Source of the DNA: DAOVGZ01 sp964477815
GTDB lineage: Bacteria > Babelota > Babeliae > Babelales > Vermiphilaceae
Direction: 5' to 3'
Length of the DNA: 10,924 nucleotides
Assembly: GCA_964477815.1 (NCBI GenBank)
Contig: CAYZEO010000030.1
Coordinates: 1-10,924 of the forward strand
Part shown: in pieces, positions 4,309 to 10,924 of the stretch
How the letters are laid out: every line of letters begins with the position of its first letter
Numbering within the stretch: the first letter of the stretch is position 1
The notes under the pieces: model-generated
The model's input: the letters and a program-made list of their open reading frames with translations, nothing else
Told to the model about the DNA's origin: nothing
Database searches by the model: none
Made by a program: the position numbers and the translations under genes

Positions 4309-6525
4309 GTGGGAATAAACAAGCTACAAGTCGGCGTTCTGATGGGAGGTAAATCGATTGAGCGTGAGGTCTCATTCAACTCTGGAAGAACGGTATGCGA
4401 TCATTTTGACACCACACGGTACAACGTTGTTCCTATTTTCCAAACAGTGAACGGAGACCTTTTTATTCTTCCCTGGAAATTTTTGCACCGAGGAAAAATA
4501 AGCGATTTTGAACACCGCCTGATCACTGAAGCACAACAAATAAAATGGGATAACTTAAAAAAAACGGTCGACTTTATTTTTTTAGCAATGCACGGTCGTT
4601 TTGCGGAAGATGGAACGGTGCAGGGTTTTTTAGAGGTGCTTGGCATTCCATATCTGGGTTCAAAAGTATTTGCCAGCGCACTGTGCATGAACAAAATTGT
4701 TCAAAAAAACATACTGCATTCTCACGGCATAAATACCCCAAAAGGAATTCATCTTTCTGCCCAACAAATAAAAAATTTCAAAAAACAGAAAAACTCAATT
4801 TTCGAACTACTAGAAAAGGCAGGCGTACATCCCCCGTATGTTGTCAAACCACACAACGAAGGCTCAAGTATGGGGGTTGAAATAGTTACAAAAAAACAGT
4901 GCCTGAGCGCGGCCCTTCAACGTGCATCAAATGTCACACCCGGCATAGAACAGGCAGTATTGATAGAAGAAAAAATAGAAGGAATGGAATTTACCTGTAT
5001 CACGATTACCGATTACAAAACCAACACAATTGTTCCACTAACGCCAACCGAAGTAGTTATTGAAAAACACTCAGATCATTTTGATTATGCACAAAAATAT
5101 ATGCCTGGTAGAGCATGTGAGTTCACTCCACCCCGCTGTTCAAATGAAAAGATAAAAAAGATTCAAGAAACATGTGTAAAAGTAACCAATATCTTGGGAA
5201 TTACTACAACATCCCGCACGGACGGATTTGTAACACCAAACGGTGACATTATAATAGTCGATCCTAACACGCTCACCGGCATGGCCCCTTCAAGTTTTTT
5301 TTTCCGCGAAGCAGCACATCATGGCATGAGTCACTCGCAACTTATCAATCATCTTATCGAGACAGAGCTACATCAGTATGGAATGCTGACAAAAATCATT
5401 GAGCAAGAAAAAAAGGCATCCAAGGAAAATAAAATGAAACAAAAAATGCGCGTTGCTGTCTTGATGGGAGGTAATACTTCAGAAAAAGAGATCTCACTCG
5501 AGTCAGGCAGAAATATAGTTTACAAACTTTCTCCACAAAAATACGAAACTGTTCCACTGTTTGTTTCTAACTTATTTGAACTGTATAAAATCGACAATAA
5601 ACAGCTTGTCCTTAATTCAACTTCAGAAATACAAGAGAGCGTTACTGCAAAACAAAAAATAAACTGGCACGATCTGCCTTCTCTTGCAGATTTTGTATTT
5701 ATTGCACTGCATGGCGGCCATGGAGAAAATGGATCAGTTCAAGGAGCTCTAGAAATGCTCAACCTTCCATACAACGGTTCCTCCGTGCTTGCAAGCGCAC
5801 TATGTGCAGATAAGTTCAGAACAAATCAGTTTCTTAAACAAGAAGGATTTGATGTTCCGAAGGCACTATTAGTTTCCCGTTCTGAGTGGGAAAATAAACA
5901 AGAAAAAATCCAACTGATTACAAAAAAAATAGGTTTCCCACTTATTGTCAAGCCACACGATGACGGATGCAGCACCATGGTTCACAAAATAGAAGGTGAG
6001 CACAATCAACTAGAAAAAGCTATTGATCAATTTTTCTCAAAAACCCCAAAAAGCCATATCCTCGTTGAACAGTGCATCCAGGGAATGGAGATAACAGTGG
6101 GGGCAATCGGCAACGAAAACATAACGATCCTTCCCCCCAGTCAAACAGTTGCCAACAAAGATGTACTATCAATTGAAGAAAAATTCCTGCCCGGAGCAGG
6201 TGAAAATCAAACTCCCGCTCCCCTGCCCCCAAAAAGTCTGCTCTTCATAAAAAAAACAATAGAGCAAGCATACAAAAAACTCGGATGTGCCGGTTACGCT
6301 CGCATTGACAGCTTTTATGTCAAGCAAGGAAACACTGAACGAATCGTTATTCTTGAGGTCAACACACTCCCTGGCCTGACACCAGCAACCTGCATCTTTC
6401 ACCAGGCAGCAGAGCTTGGCATGCGACCGATGGAATTTGTCGATCTGATAGTACAAATGGGAATCGAAAAGCACTCACACACCCTTTTGACACCAAATAA
6501 AAACACGGATACCATAAACATATAA
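4309..6525 (+). CDS. ddl: Tandem D-alanine-D-alanine ligase fusion (two ATP-grasp units)
   Basis: Ddl joins two D-Ala using ATP to make the dipeptide for peptidoglycan precursors in the cytoplasm. Normal length is 300-370 residues; this 738-residue protein holds two complete units, about 6-360 and 379-725, with no stop or second start needed between them. Unit 1 has GGKSIEREVS (E18), HG with EDG (95-102), VVKP with EGSS (K180, S186-S187), FDYAQKY (Y260), and R303/D305. Its metal-ligand motif reads VDPNT (D318, N320) where the family has E. Unit 2 has GGNTSEKEIS (E392), VKP (K548), R665/D667 and the canonical EVNTLPG (E683, N685). However, it has DGCS for EGSS, ENG for EDG, and lacks the FDY tyrosine of the substrate loop (VLSIEEKF). 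The start is GTG with GAAAGG 5 nt upstream; the next ATG would remove the glycine-rich motif. Whether both units are active is unknown. Confidence 0.93.
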   Translation: MGINKLQVGVLMGGKSIEREVSFNSGRTVCDHFDTTRYNVVPIFQTVNGDLFILPWKFLHRGKISDFEHRLITEAQQIKWDNLKKTVDFIFLAMHGRFAEDGTVQGFLEVLGIPYLGSKVFASALCMNKIVQKNILHSHGINTPKGIHLSAQQIKNFKKQKNSIFELLEKAGVHPPYVVKPHNEGSSMGVEIVTKKQCLSAALQRASNVTPGIEQAVLIEEKIEGMEFTCITITDYKTNTIVPLTPTEVVIEKHSDHFDYAQKYMPGRACEFTPPRCSNEKIKKIQETCVKVTNILGITTTSRTDGFVTPNGDIIIVDPNTLTGMAPSSFFFREAAHHGMSHSQLINHLIETELHQYGMLTKIIEQEKKASKENKMKQKMRVAVLMGGNTSEKEISLESGRNIVYKLSPQKYETVPLFVSNLFELYKIDNKQLVLNSTSEIQESVTAKQKINWHDLPSLADFVFIALHGGHGENGSVQGALEMLNLPYNGSSVLASALCADKFRTNQFLKQEGFDVPKALLVSRSEWENKQEKIQLITKKIGFPLIVKPHDDGCSTMVHKIEGEHNQLEKAIDQFFSKTPKSHILVEQCIQGMEITVGAIGNENITILPPSQTVANKDVLSIEEKFLPGAGENQTPAPLPPKSLLFIKKTIEQAYKKLGCAGYARIDSFYVKQGNTERIVILEVNTLPGLTPATCIFHQAAELGMRPMEFVDLIVQMGIEKHSHTLLTPNKNTDTINI

Positions 6526-6579
6526 TCAAAAAAAACAAGAATCATTCAAATTGAATTTTCAGGGCTGGGGGGCTCAACA

Positions 6580-7332
6580 ATGAAAAAACAAATCAAAGTA
6601 ATTACTATATGTGCAACAATCGTTGCCATGGGCGCATTCTGCATTTATGCGAAACTGAAAAAAGGTGATGTGACTCTCAAAGCTCAGGTACTAGAAACAC
6701 AACAAGAGTGTATTGACGCTTTTGGAAAAAATGGAAAACGACTTCTAGGCGGAAAAGGAGAAAATATTCATCCCATATTTATCACCATTGAAAACAACTC
6801 ACAAGAAACAGTGTCTATCCACTCAATTGACGTCAAAATGGCAAAAAAGCGTGACATAAATAAGAGAATTTTGGGTCGTAGATATTCGTTCTTAGGTCTC
6901 CTCTCAATAGGAGCTAAAATTATTATGGTCACAACTATTGCCGGCGGCATTTTTGGCTTGAGTATTCCATTTCTTTTCTCATGTGGTGTCGGCGTAGTAA
7001 TTGTGTATGACCCCCTTCTTTCGCCGTTTCTTGCCAATATTTTTGCCTTGGCAGGATTTAGTGCAGGGCTATTTGTCGCAGCACCAACAGCTATGATTGT
7101 ATATGGATCAAAGTGGGACAAACCAAGTAGAAAACTCAAACAAAAACTTAAAAAATCATCTCCTTCAACAAGTATTGAACCATCAATAACAAAAACAATC
7201 ATCTTTTTTGTCAAAGAACGAGATTACAAAGAAAACTTTACTATCCAGCTAGCAGGCGACAAGTCAAATCAACCTGTCGAATACAATGTTCAACTTCCAT
7301 CTCTTAGAACAATAAAAGTGGACCAACAATAA
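6580..7332 (+). CDS. Membrane-associated protein, paralogue of the next gene
   Basis: Protein of 250 residues, no family recognised. It has an N-terminal signal or anchor segment (about 6-24), then a predicted beta-rich part (30-90) containing ETQQECIDAFGKNGKRLL and PIFITIENNSQE. A hydrophobic middle (about 104-176) could form two or three membrane segments, followed by a basic linker and a second beta-like part (IEPSITKTIIFFVKERDYKENFTIQL). The downstream protein has the same order and clear residue matches. The middle insertion suggests one extracytoplasmic domain split by a membrane hairpin. A G-rich RBS (6567-6572) precedes the ATG, and a 6-1-6 inverted repeat (6544-6556) lies in the 54-bp gap after the ligase. 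Its stop overlaps the next start by one base (TAATG). Confidence 0.82.
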   Translation: MKKQIKVITICATIVAMGAFCIYAKLKKGDVTLKAQVLETQQECIDAFGKNGKRLLGGKGENIHPIFITIENNSQETVSIHSIDVKMAKKRDINKRILGRRYSFLGLLSIGAKIIMVTTIAGGIFGLSIPFLFSCGVGVVIVYDPLLSPFLANIFALAGFSAGLFVAAPTAMIVYGSKWDKPSRKLKQKLKKSSPSTSIEPSITKTIIFFVKERDYKENFTIQLAGDKSNQPVEYNVQLPSLRTIKVDQQ

Positions 7333-8375
7333 TGAAAAAAAAATTGCTGCTCATATGCTCCATACTTTTTGCCTTCAATCCTCTTGTAATTGGAAATAAC
7401 GACAGTATAGATATACAGGTTAAAAAAGACGACATTGTCTGCGTACAAAAAGAAAAAATCAACGATGGCTTTTGGTCGTGGTCATCATGGAAATCCTGGA
7501 TGCAATCTTGGTGGCAAGAAAAAAAAGAAACACGACAGCTCAAAAGAAAAAATAACCGCATAAAAAAACAACAAAAAAAGTCAGCCCGTATTCGCAAAAG
7601 AATGTTAGCGAAAGCTGAAAAACAGATGAAACAGGCTGTACACAAAGAAAATGTTATTGAAAAAAAATGTGATCCATTTGATTATTATTATCACGAGACA
7701 AAAGACGGCATAACAGTCATGGGAAACGTCCTGTCGACACAAAGAAGATGTATTAAAAAGTTCGGTACAACTGGAAAATACCTCACGAAAAAAAGAAAAA
7801 GTTCAATTTACCCAATTGAACTCACTATCCAAAACGACAGCTCAACACCATGGACATTTCACACAAAAGACACGAATTTAAAAATAATATCGGAACGATA
7901 TGTTCTCAAGCGATTGCTACACAAAACAAAATTACGAACCTTCTTTGCAGGCATAGGACTTTTGTGCGGCGCAACACTTCTTTTGACGCTTGCTTGCCCA
8001 ACAATACCGTTCGCATTTCTCCCAGCACTAGGCATACCTGAAGTTTTTTGTAACATCATTGGTTATCCGCTTTCTATTTTACCCGAATCAATCGCCTGTA
8101 TCACAAGCCAGATAGGTATTGGGGCAGGAGCAACCATGGTTGCGGCAACACCTTTGGTCTGTGGAATGCGAGGAGAAAGTTTAGAACGGTCAAACCAAAG
8201 CATTAAACAGCTGATTAAGAAACTATCAAAAAAAACAATTACTATTGAACCAGGTGAAAAAGAAACAGTTTGCCTGTTTGTTCGACACCGACACTACAAA
8301 AAGAGATTCCCTGTTTCTTTGACAAACAACTTGGGGGAAAAACTAAGCTTTAACTGCATGTGCCAACCCGTTTAA
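7332..8375 (+). CDS. Larger paralogue with Trp-rich motif and basic helix
   Basis: Protein of 347 residues, not recognised. A signal peptide (about 1-21) is followed by a Trp/Ser motif (FWSWSSWKSWMQSWW, residues 47-61) and a very basic helical stretch (62-105). Residues 125-345 then match the upstream protein: STQRRCIKKFGTTGKYL, IYPIELTIQNDS, a hydrophobic middle (about 204-277), TITIEPGEKETVCLFVRHRHYKKRF. The N-terminal insertion is absent from the 250-residue paralogue and resembles the mature start of the cassette B protein. Seven cysteines lie in the paralogous region. One-base start/stop overlap implies translational coupling with the upstream gene; a terminator follows immediately. Confidence 0.85.
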   Translation: MKKKLLLICSILFAFNPLVIGNNDSIDIQVKKDDIVCVQKEKINDGFWSWSSWKSWMQSWWQEKKETRQLKRKNNRIKKQQKKSARIRKRMLAKAEKQMKQAVHKENVIEKKCDPFDYYYHETKDGITVMGNVLSTQRRCIKKFGTTGKYLTKKRKSSIYPIELTIQNDSSTPWTFHTKDTNLKIISERYVLKRLLHKTKLRTFFAGIGLLCGATLLLTLACPTIPFAFLPALGIPEVFCNIIGYPLSILPESIACITSQIGIGAGATMVAATPLVCGMRGESLERSNQSIKQLIKKLSKKTITIEPGEKETVCLFVRHRHYKKRFPVSLTNNLGEKLSFNCMCQPV

Positions 8376-8411
8376 AAAAAATGGAGTGGCCAAGGCCACT
8401 CCTGTCTTTTT
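8374..8411. terminator. Bidirectional terminator between convergent genes
   Basis: GGAGTGGC (8383-8390) pairs with GCCACTCC (8395-8402) around CAAG. An A-run (8374-8381) on the left and TTTTT (8407-8411) on the right allow termination in both directions, for the paralogue pair on plus and the FKBP operon on minus. Confidence 0.9.
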
Positions 8412-8428
8412 GTTTCATTACAAAAAAA

Positions 8429-8965
8429 TTAAGATATATCAAACAACTCCACATCAAAAATAAGGTCTGCATTCGGCGGAATGACTCCTCCAGCACCTCG
8501 CACACCGTAAGCAAGATTTGACGGAATATAAAGACGACGTTTTTCGCCAACTTTCATTCCCATAACACCTTCATCCCAGCCTGGAATTACCATTCCAATT
8601 CCAATGCGAAATGAAAACTTTTGTCCTCGATCAACACTGCTGTCGAACTTTTTGCCAGGCTTACCATCTTCATTTAACCAACCAGTATAGTGAACGACAA
8701 CTGTTTTTCCTGCCGCTGGGTTATCGCCCGAACCTTCTTGCAAAACTTCCCATTCAAGACCAGAAGCAGATTTTTCCCGAACCATCTGAACATCCTTTGT
8801 AATTGATTGTACCGACACTGCTGACTCTACTTCATTGCAAACGTCTTGAGAATGACATGAATGCGAACATCCGGAACAACTTTTGAAACATTCACAACCA
8901 CCAAAAGAACACGCAAAAAGAGCAAAAACACAACAACCAAGAGTGTTAATATAATACACACGCAT
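8429..8965 (-). CDS. Exported FKBP-type peptidyl-prolyl isomerase, Cys-rich N-terminus
   Basis: Protein of 178 residues. FKBPs catalyse cis-trans isomerisation of Xaa-Pro bonds and assist folding. The FKBP domain (about 69-178) is complete: VHYTG (Y93), FDSS (F107, D108), GMVIPGW (V126, I127, W130), LAYGVRG (Y153) and DLIFDVEL (F170). The N-terminus is a signal sequence with a possible lipobox ALFAC (C19), so the protein may be an envelope lipoprotein, though F at -2 is unusual. Next comes a Cys-rich stretch with C24, C26, C30, C33, C37 and C43, which I do not know from typical FKBPs. I start at 8965, where AAGGA lies about 9 nt upstream, because an earlier in-frame ATG at 9065-9067 would overlap the upstream gene and spoil the signal peptide. 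It is the last gene of a minus-strand cluster, 26 bp after the preceding stop. Confidence 0.93.
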   Translation of the reverse strand: MRVYYINTLGCCVFALFACSFGGCECFKSCSGCSHSCHSQDVCNEVESAVSVQSITKDVQMVREKSASGLEWEVLQEGSGDNPAAGKTVVVHYTGWLNEDGKPGKKFDSSVDRGQKFSFRIGIGMVIPGWDEGVMGMKVGEKRRLYIPSNLAYGVRGAGGVIPPNADLIFDVELFDIS

Positions 8966-8991
8966 GTAGATTATTCCTTCTTTGTTATTTT

Positions 8992-9405
8992 TTATACTTT
9001 GCAAGCACAGCAACTCGCAGTAACACACAAGAAACCGCAGACCCAACAATTTGAATCTTGACTGCAATGGTAGACGTAATCCTTGATGTAATCTTCATAC
9101 TTTGTCACACAATTTCTTGTAAAATTCCAACAGTTTTTAAGATCGTCCCAACATGTCAAATCCTTTTTAGTAAACTTTTGCAACGGATCCAAAAGACGAT
9201 TTGGCATTGTCCCCTTATTAAACAAACTACGTGCAATCTTTTTTTGAGATTTACTTTTTTTAGACTTATAAAAAAGAGTGCCCACTTTTTTCAAAATAGA
9301 CAAGGAGTTAAAAACCAAGAAACTATAATTGGGCTGTTGCTTCATTGCCAACACAGAGGAATTATAAAACACAAGAAAAACCATGAACAACAAACCACGC
9401 ATCAT
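8992..9405 (-). CDS. Secreted Cys-rich protein with conserved C-terminal Cys tail
   Basis: Protein of 137 residues, not recognised. A signal peptide (about 1-20, MMRGLLFMVFLVFYNSSVLA) is followed by a basic middle (38-82). The C-terminal third has ten cysteines, at 85, 92, 99, 114, 120, 123, 127, 132, 133 and 135. The last ~40 residues, including SQDSNC and the Cys-x2-Cys-x3-Cys-x4-Cys-Cys-x-Cys pattern, are shared with the short ORF at 3100-3279. The even cysteine count and export suggest disulfides; metal binding or lipid attachment of the hydrophobic CCAC tail are alternatives. AAAGG lies about 9 nt before the first ATG. It sits 3 bp after the upstream gene and 26 bp before the FKBP, so co-expression is likely. 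Confidence 0.8.
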   Translation of the reverse strand: MMRGLLFMVFLVFYNSSVLAMKQQPNYSFLVFNSLSILKKVGTLFYKSKKSKSQKKIARSLFNKGTMPNRLLDPLQKFTKKDLTCWDDLKNCWNFTRNCVTKYEDYIKDYVYHCSQDSNCWVCGFLCVTASCCACKV

Positions 9406-9408
9406 ATA

Positions 9409-9627
9409 TTATTGCCTTTCAGAACTTGATCTATAACACGGAAAAAAACAAAACCATGGACACGCAATGGCAAGACACCGCCCAAAAGAAAGAGGCTTAT
9501 TTCGGCGAGCAACCTTCTTGCGTACTTTACCCTTTGCCCCCCTTTTGTATTCTATAGTACGCTTCATACATGATAAATGGTGAAATGTACTAACCAAAAA
9601 CAGTACAACCATCAACCTATTTAACAT
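9409..9627 (-). CDS. Small secreted basic Cys-containing protein
   Basis: About 72 residues (77 if the in-frame ATG at 9640-9642 is used). The signal peptide (MLNRLMVVLFLVSTFHHLSC) is followed by MKR, then a very basic stretch (KRGAKGKVRKKVARRNK) and a Cys-rich tail FGRCLAIACPWFCFFPCYRS (Cys-x4-Cys-x3-Cys-x3-Cys). I prefer the start at 9625-9627. The earlier ATG would overlap the preceding gene by 10 bp and place the AAAGGG directly against the start codon. Even so, spacing is long for either choice. The basic linker and hydrophobic Cys tail mirror the neighbouring genes but not a family I can name. Confidence 0.65.
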   Translation of the reverse strand: MLNRLMVVLFLVSTFHHLSCMKRTIEYKRGAKGKVRKKVARRNKPLSFGRCLAIACPWFCFFPCYRSSSERQ

Positions 9628-9632
9628 ACAAG

Positions 9633-9851
9633 TTAAATCCATCCCTTTGGATAAGCAGGAAAAGGATTAGGTTTGCAAAACAACTTTAAACACCCGCAAC
9701 ACCCCTTCCAACGAGTATCCCGAAACTTCGTTTTCTTTAGTTTTTTTGCACAAGTCTTATTTATATCAGTATTTGGCTTGCGCTTTTTCATGCAATGCAA
9801 ATTAGAAAAAATACCTAACAAAACAACTACGGACACAATACGAATTCTCAT
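9633..9851 (-). CDS. Small secreted basic Cys-containing protein
   Basis: Protein of 72 residues, not recognised. The signal peptide (MRIRIVSVVVLLGIFSNLHC) is followed by MKKRK, a lysine-rich middle, then WKGCCGCLKLFCKPNPFP and a Pro/Tyr/Trp end. Six cysteines: C20, C34, C51, C52, C54, C59. AGG lies 5 nt before the ATG. The layout (signal peptide ending in Cys, Met-Lys, basic middle, Cys-rich tail) matches the gene that follows on the minus strand, suggesting two distantly related or convergent members of one set. Confidence 0.7.
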   Translation of the reverse strand: MRIRIVSVVVLLGIFSNLHCMKKRKPNTDINKTCAKKLKKTKFRDTRWKGCCGCLKLFCKPNPFPAYPKGWI

Positions 9852-9888
9852 AAAAACCTGCTTCCACTTGAAATCAAATACTGTTTAG

Positions 9889-10146
9889 CTACATAGAAAG
9901 AGGAGGAAAATCCCCACTACAGCGATTCGCAAACAAACCTTTCTTAGGAATTACTACTCTTAAGTTTTTATATTTTTTAATCCCTTTTTGAACCTTGTGT
10001 TTTTGTTTAACTGTAGGATTGCGTTTCCGTTCGACTTTAAGCTTACATTTCGGTTTGCCTGATTGAAGTTTTTCCAGATCAAAATCAAAACCCGGCTTAA
10101 CACAACAAAACAAAAAAATAAAAGAAAAAATAACAATCTTCTTCAT
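9889..10146 (-). CDS. Small secreted lysine-rich protein
   Basis: Protein of 85 residues, not recognised. It has a signal peptide or N-terminal anchor (MKKIVIFSFIFLFCCVKPG), then FDFDLEKLQ, then a very basic domain rich in Lys and Arg (about 31-70) with C34 and C76, ending GDFPPLSM. An AGAGG lies about 12 nt upstream of the ATG. It is the first gene of the minus-strand cluster that ends with the FKBP, 37 bp before the next start. I found no convincing promoter upstream of it on the minus strand. Confidence 0.65.
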   Translation of the reverse strand: MKKIVIFSFIFLFCCVKPGFDFDLEKLQSGKPKCKLKVERKRNPTVKQKHKVQKGIKKYKNLRVVIPKKGLFANRCSGDFPPLSM

Positions 10147-10251
10147 AGCTATATGTGCCTCTTCTTTGTTTTTTCTTTTGAAAATAATAAGAACACAACG
10201 AAGCAGAGATTACACAAAAAAGGGGAAAAAATCGAAAGAAAACTTTTGAAA

Positions 10252-10279
10252 TTGACAATTTTTAGCAAACCCATATGAT
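10252..10279 (+). promoter_or_regulatory. Strong sigma70-like promoter of thioredoxin gene
   Basis: A consensus -35 TTGACA (10252-10257) and -10 TATGAT (10274-10279) are separated by 16 bp, about 40 bp before the thioredoxin start. It is the best promoter match in the window outside the leader cassettes. The A-rich remainder of 10147-10251 shows nothing further that I can support. Confidence 0.8.
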
Positions 10280-10319
10280 GAAAAACAGTGAAAATTAATT
10301 CAAAAAAAGGAAAGATTCC

Positions 10320-10739
10320 ATGAAAAAGTTTAATCTTGTACTTGCAACTCTTGCAATAATAACTATTGGATCAGCATTCGCCGAAGTTAACCTTGAACAG
10401 TACGGTTTTTATCACACACAAGTCAATCGCTTAAATAGCGTGACAGCATTCGAGCAGGCGATAGCAAGTGACGCTCTCATTTTTGTTAAAATCGGTGCTT
10501 CTTGGTGCAAACCATGCAGGCAACTAGAACCTATTGTCCATCAACTAGCCATTGAATATCCTCAGATTCTATTTATCGAGGTTAATCTCGACACATTCAG
10601 ATCACTGGCCAGCCGATATGGTGTCCGCAGCATCCCGACAGTCCTTTTATTTAAACAGGGGGCACTGGTTAGCAAAACAACTGGATTTAAAGCAAAACAT
10701 TTTTGGATCAATACAATAAAAAATACATTCGATTTATAA
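10320..10739 (+). CDS. Periplasmic thioredoxin-like protein
   Basis: Protein of 139 residues. The signal peptide (1-21, ending SAFA) is followed by a thioredoxin fold with the WCKPC active site (C63, C66), the cis-proline loop SIPT (P106), and the usual VLLFKQG strand and GF(x)4 helix end. The WCKPC motif and preserved cis-Pro indicate a redox-active protein. Export places it outside the cytoplasm, where it would make, reduce or rearrange disulfides; which direction cannot be read from sequence. Cys-rich secreted proteins encoded next door are plausible substrates. AAGGA lies 8 nt from the ATG. The gene is monocistronic, with its own promoter and terminator. Confidence 0.93.
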   Translation: MKKFNLVLATLAIITIGSAFAEVNLEQYGFYHTQVNRLNSVTAFEQAIASDALIFVKIGASWCKPCRQLEPIVHQLAIEYPQILFIEVNLDTFRSLASRYGVRSIPTVLLFKQGALVSKTTGFKAKHFWINTIKNTFDL

Positions 10740-10760
10740 AATTATTGTATAAATTACTGT

Positions 10761-10797
10761 AAAAAAAGGGGCGGCCTTTTAAGACCGCCCCTTTTTT
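10761..10797. terminator. Bidirectional terminator after thioredoxin gene
   Basis: GGGGCGG (10768-10774) pairs with CCGCCCC (10785-10791). An inner CTT/AAG pairing sits in the loop. A7 lies on the left and T6 (10792-10797) on the right. It serves the thioredoxin gene on plus and the partial gene on minus, whose stop is adjacent. Confidence 0.92.
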
Positions 10798-10924
10798 CTA
10801 TTGAGGCTTGCACGGAGCTGGGTAGTAGTACTCAACAATCTTCATCCCAACAATTCCTAGTGTTCCCAAAAAAGTCAGAACGTTTCCACTTCCAAAAAGA
10901 CCCAAAAACCAGTTTTTTGTTTTT
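10798..10924 (-). CDS. C-terminus of a membrane protein (partial)
   Basis: The minus strand is open from the window edge to a TAG at 10798-10800, about 41 codons. It ends ...NWFLGLFGSGNV, then LTFLGTLGIVGMKIVEYYYP and APCKPQ. The hydrophobic Gly/Leu/Val stretch looks like a C-terminal transmembrane segment with a short Pro-rich tail. The stop directly abuts a bidirectional terminator, which supports a real gene. Start and identity lie outside the window. Confidence 0.5.
   Translation of the reverse strand, partial: KTKNWFLGLFGSGNVLTFLGTLGIVGMKIVEYYYPAPCKPQ

Noticed and set aside
6169..6474. Minus-strand frame of about 100 residues inside the ligase
   Set aside because: Overlaps conserved catalytic motifs of ligase unit 2 on the other strand.
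6768..7214. 148-residue minus-strand reading frame inside the paralogue gene
   Set aside because: Antisense shadow of a gene with signal peptide, RBS and a clear paralogue; the antisense product has no recognisable features.
9058..9429. 123-residue plus-strand reading frame opposite the Cys-rich gene
   Set aside because: Antisense to a signal-peptide gene whose tail is homologous to 3100-3279; no independent support.
10147..10260. Minus-strand promoter for the small secreted gene cluster
   Set aside because: Candidate boxes (for example TTGTCA and TATTAT) do not have acceptable spacing.

Overview
The window is AT-rich, densely packed DNA from a Gram-negative-type bacterium. It has lysine-rich proteins, many small genes with Sec signal peptides, GTG starts on two housekeeping genes, and almost no recognisable metabolic genes apart from oligoribonuclease, D-Ala-D-Ala ligase, an FKBP and a thioredoxin. 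This style fits a host-associated bacterium with a reduced genome. A member of Dependentiae (TM6) is my best guess, but nothing here proves the phylum.

Region 1 (1-3003) is the most unusual part. A DNA block of about 200-226 bp recurs three times in direct orientation, almost identical (copies A 1-226, B 1125-1324, C 1958-2183), and a fourth time in diverged, promoterless form (D 2314-2452). Each complete block holds a sigma70-like promoter, a 5' leader with a small hairpin and a tiny ORF, a ribosome-binding site and a 24-residue signal peptide. Identity stops at the codon for the last residue of the signal peptide (Ala-Gln-Ala site). The mature proteins that follow are different from one another: two long lysine-rich coiled-coil-like proteins, one 47-residue stub and one basic 183-residue protein. 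It looks like an interchangeable expression-and-export leader joined to variable secreted cargo.

Region 2 (3004-3577) holds a short Cys-rich ORF, possibly the 3' remnant of a larger gene, and a small secreted basic protein. Region 3 (3600-6525) holds oligoribonuclease (minus strand) and, divergently, a 738-residue protein with two complete tandem D-Ala-D-Ala ligase units that differ in which active-site residues they have lost. Region 4 (6580-8375) is a translationally coupled pair of paralogous membrane or secreted proteins of unknown function, ending in a bidirectional terminator.

Region 5 (8429-10146, minus strand) is a compact run of four small secreted proteins, three of them Cys-rich, followed by a lipoprotein-like FKBP peptidyl-prolyl isomerase that also has a Cys-rich N-terminus. 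Region 6 (10252-10797) is a periplasmic thioredoxin-like protein with its own promoter and terminator. Past that terminator lies the 3' end of a minus-strand membrane protein that runs off the window. The thioredoxin and FKBP are plausible envelope folding factors for the Cys-rich secreted proteins. The Cys-rich tail of the gene at 8992-9405 is shared with the short ORF at 3100-3279, which ties regions 2 and 5 together.
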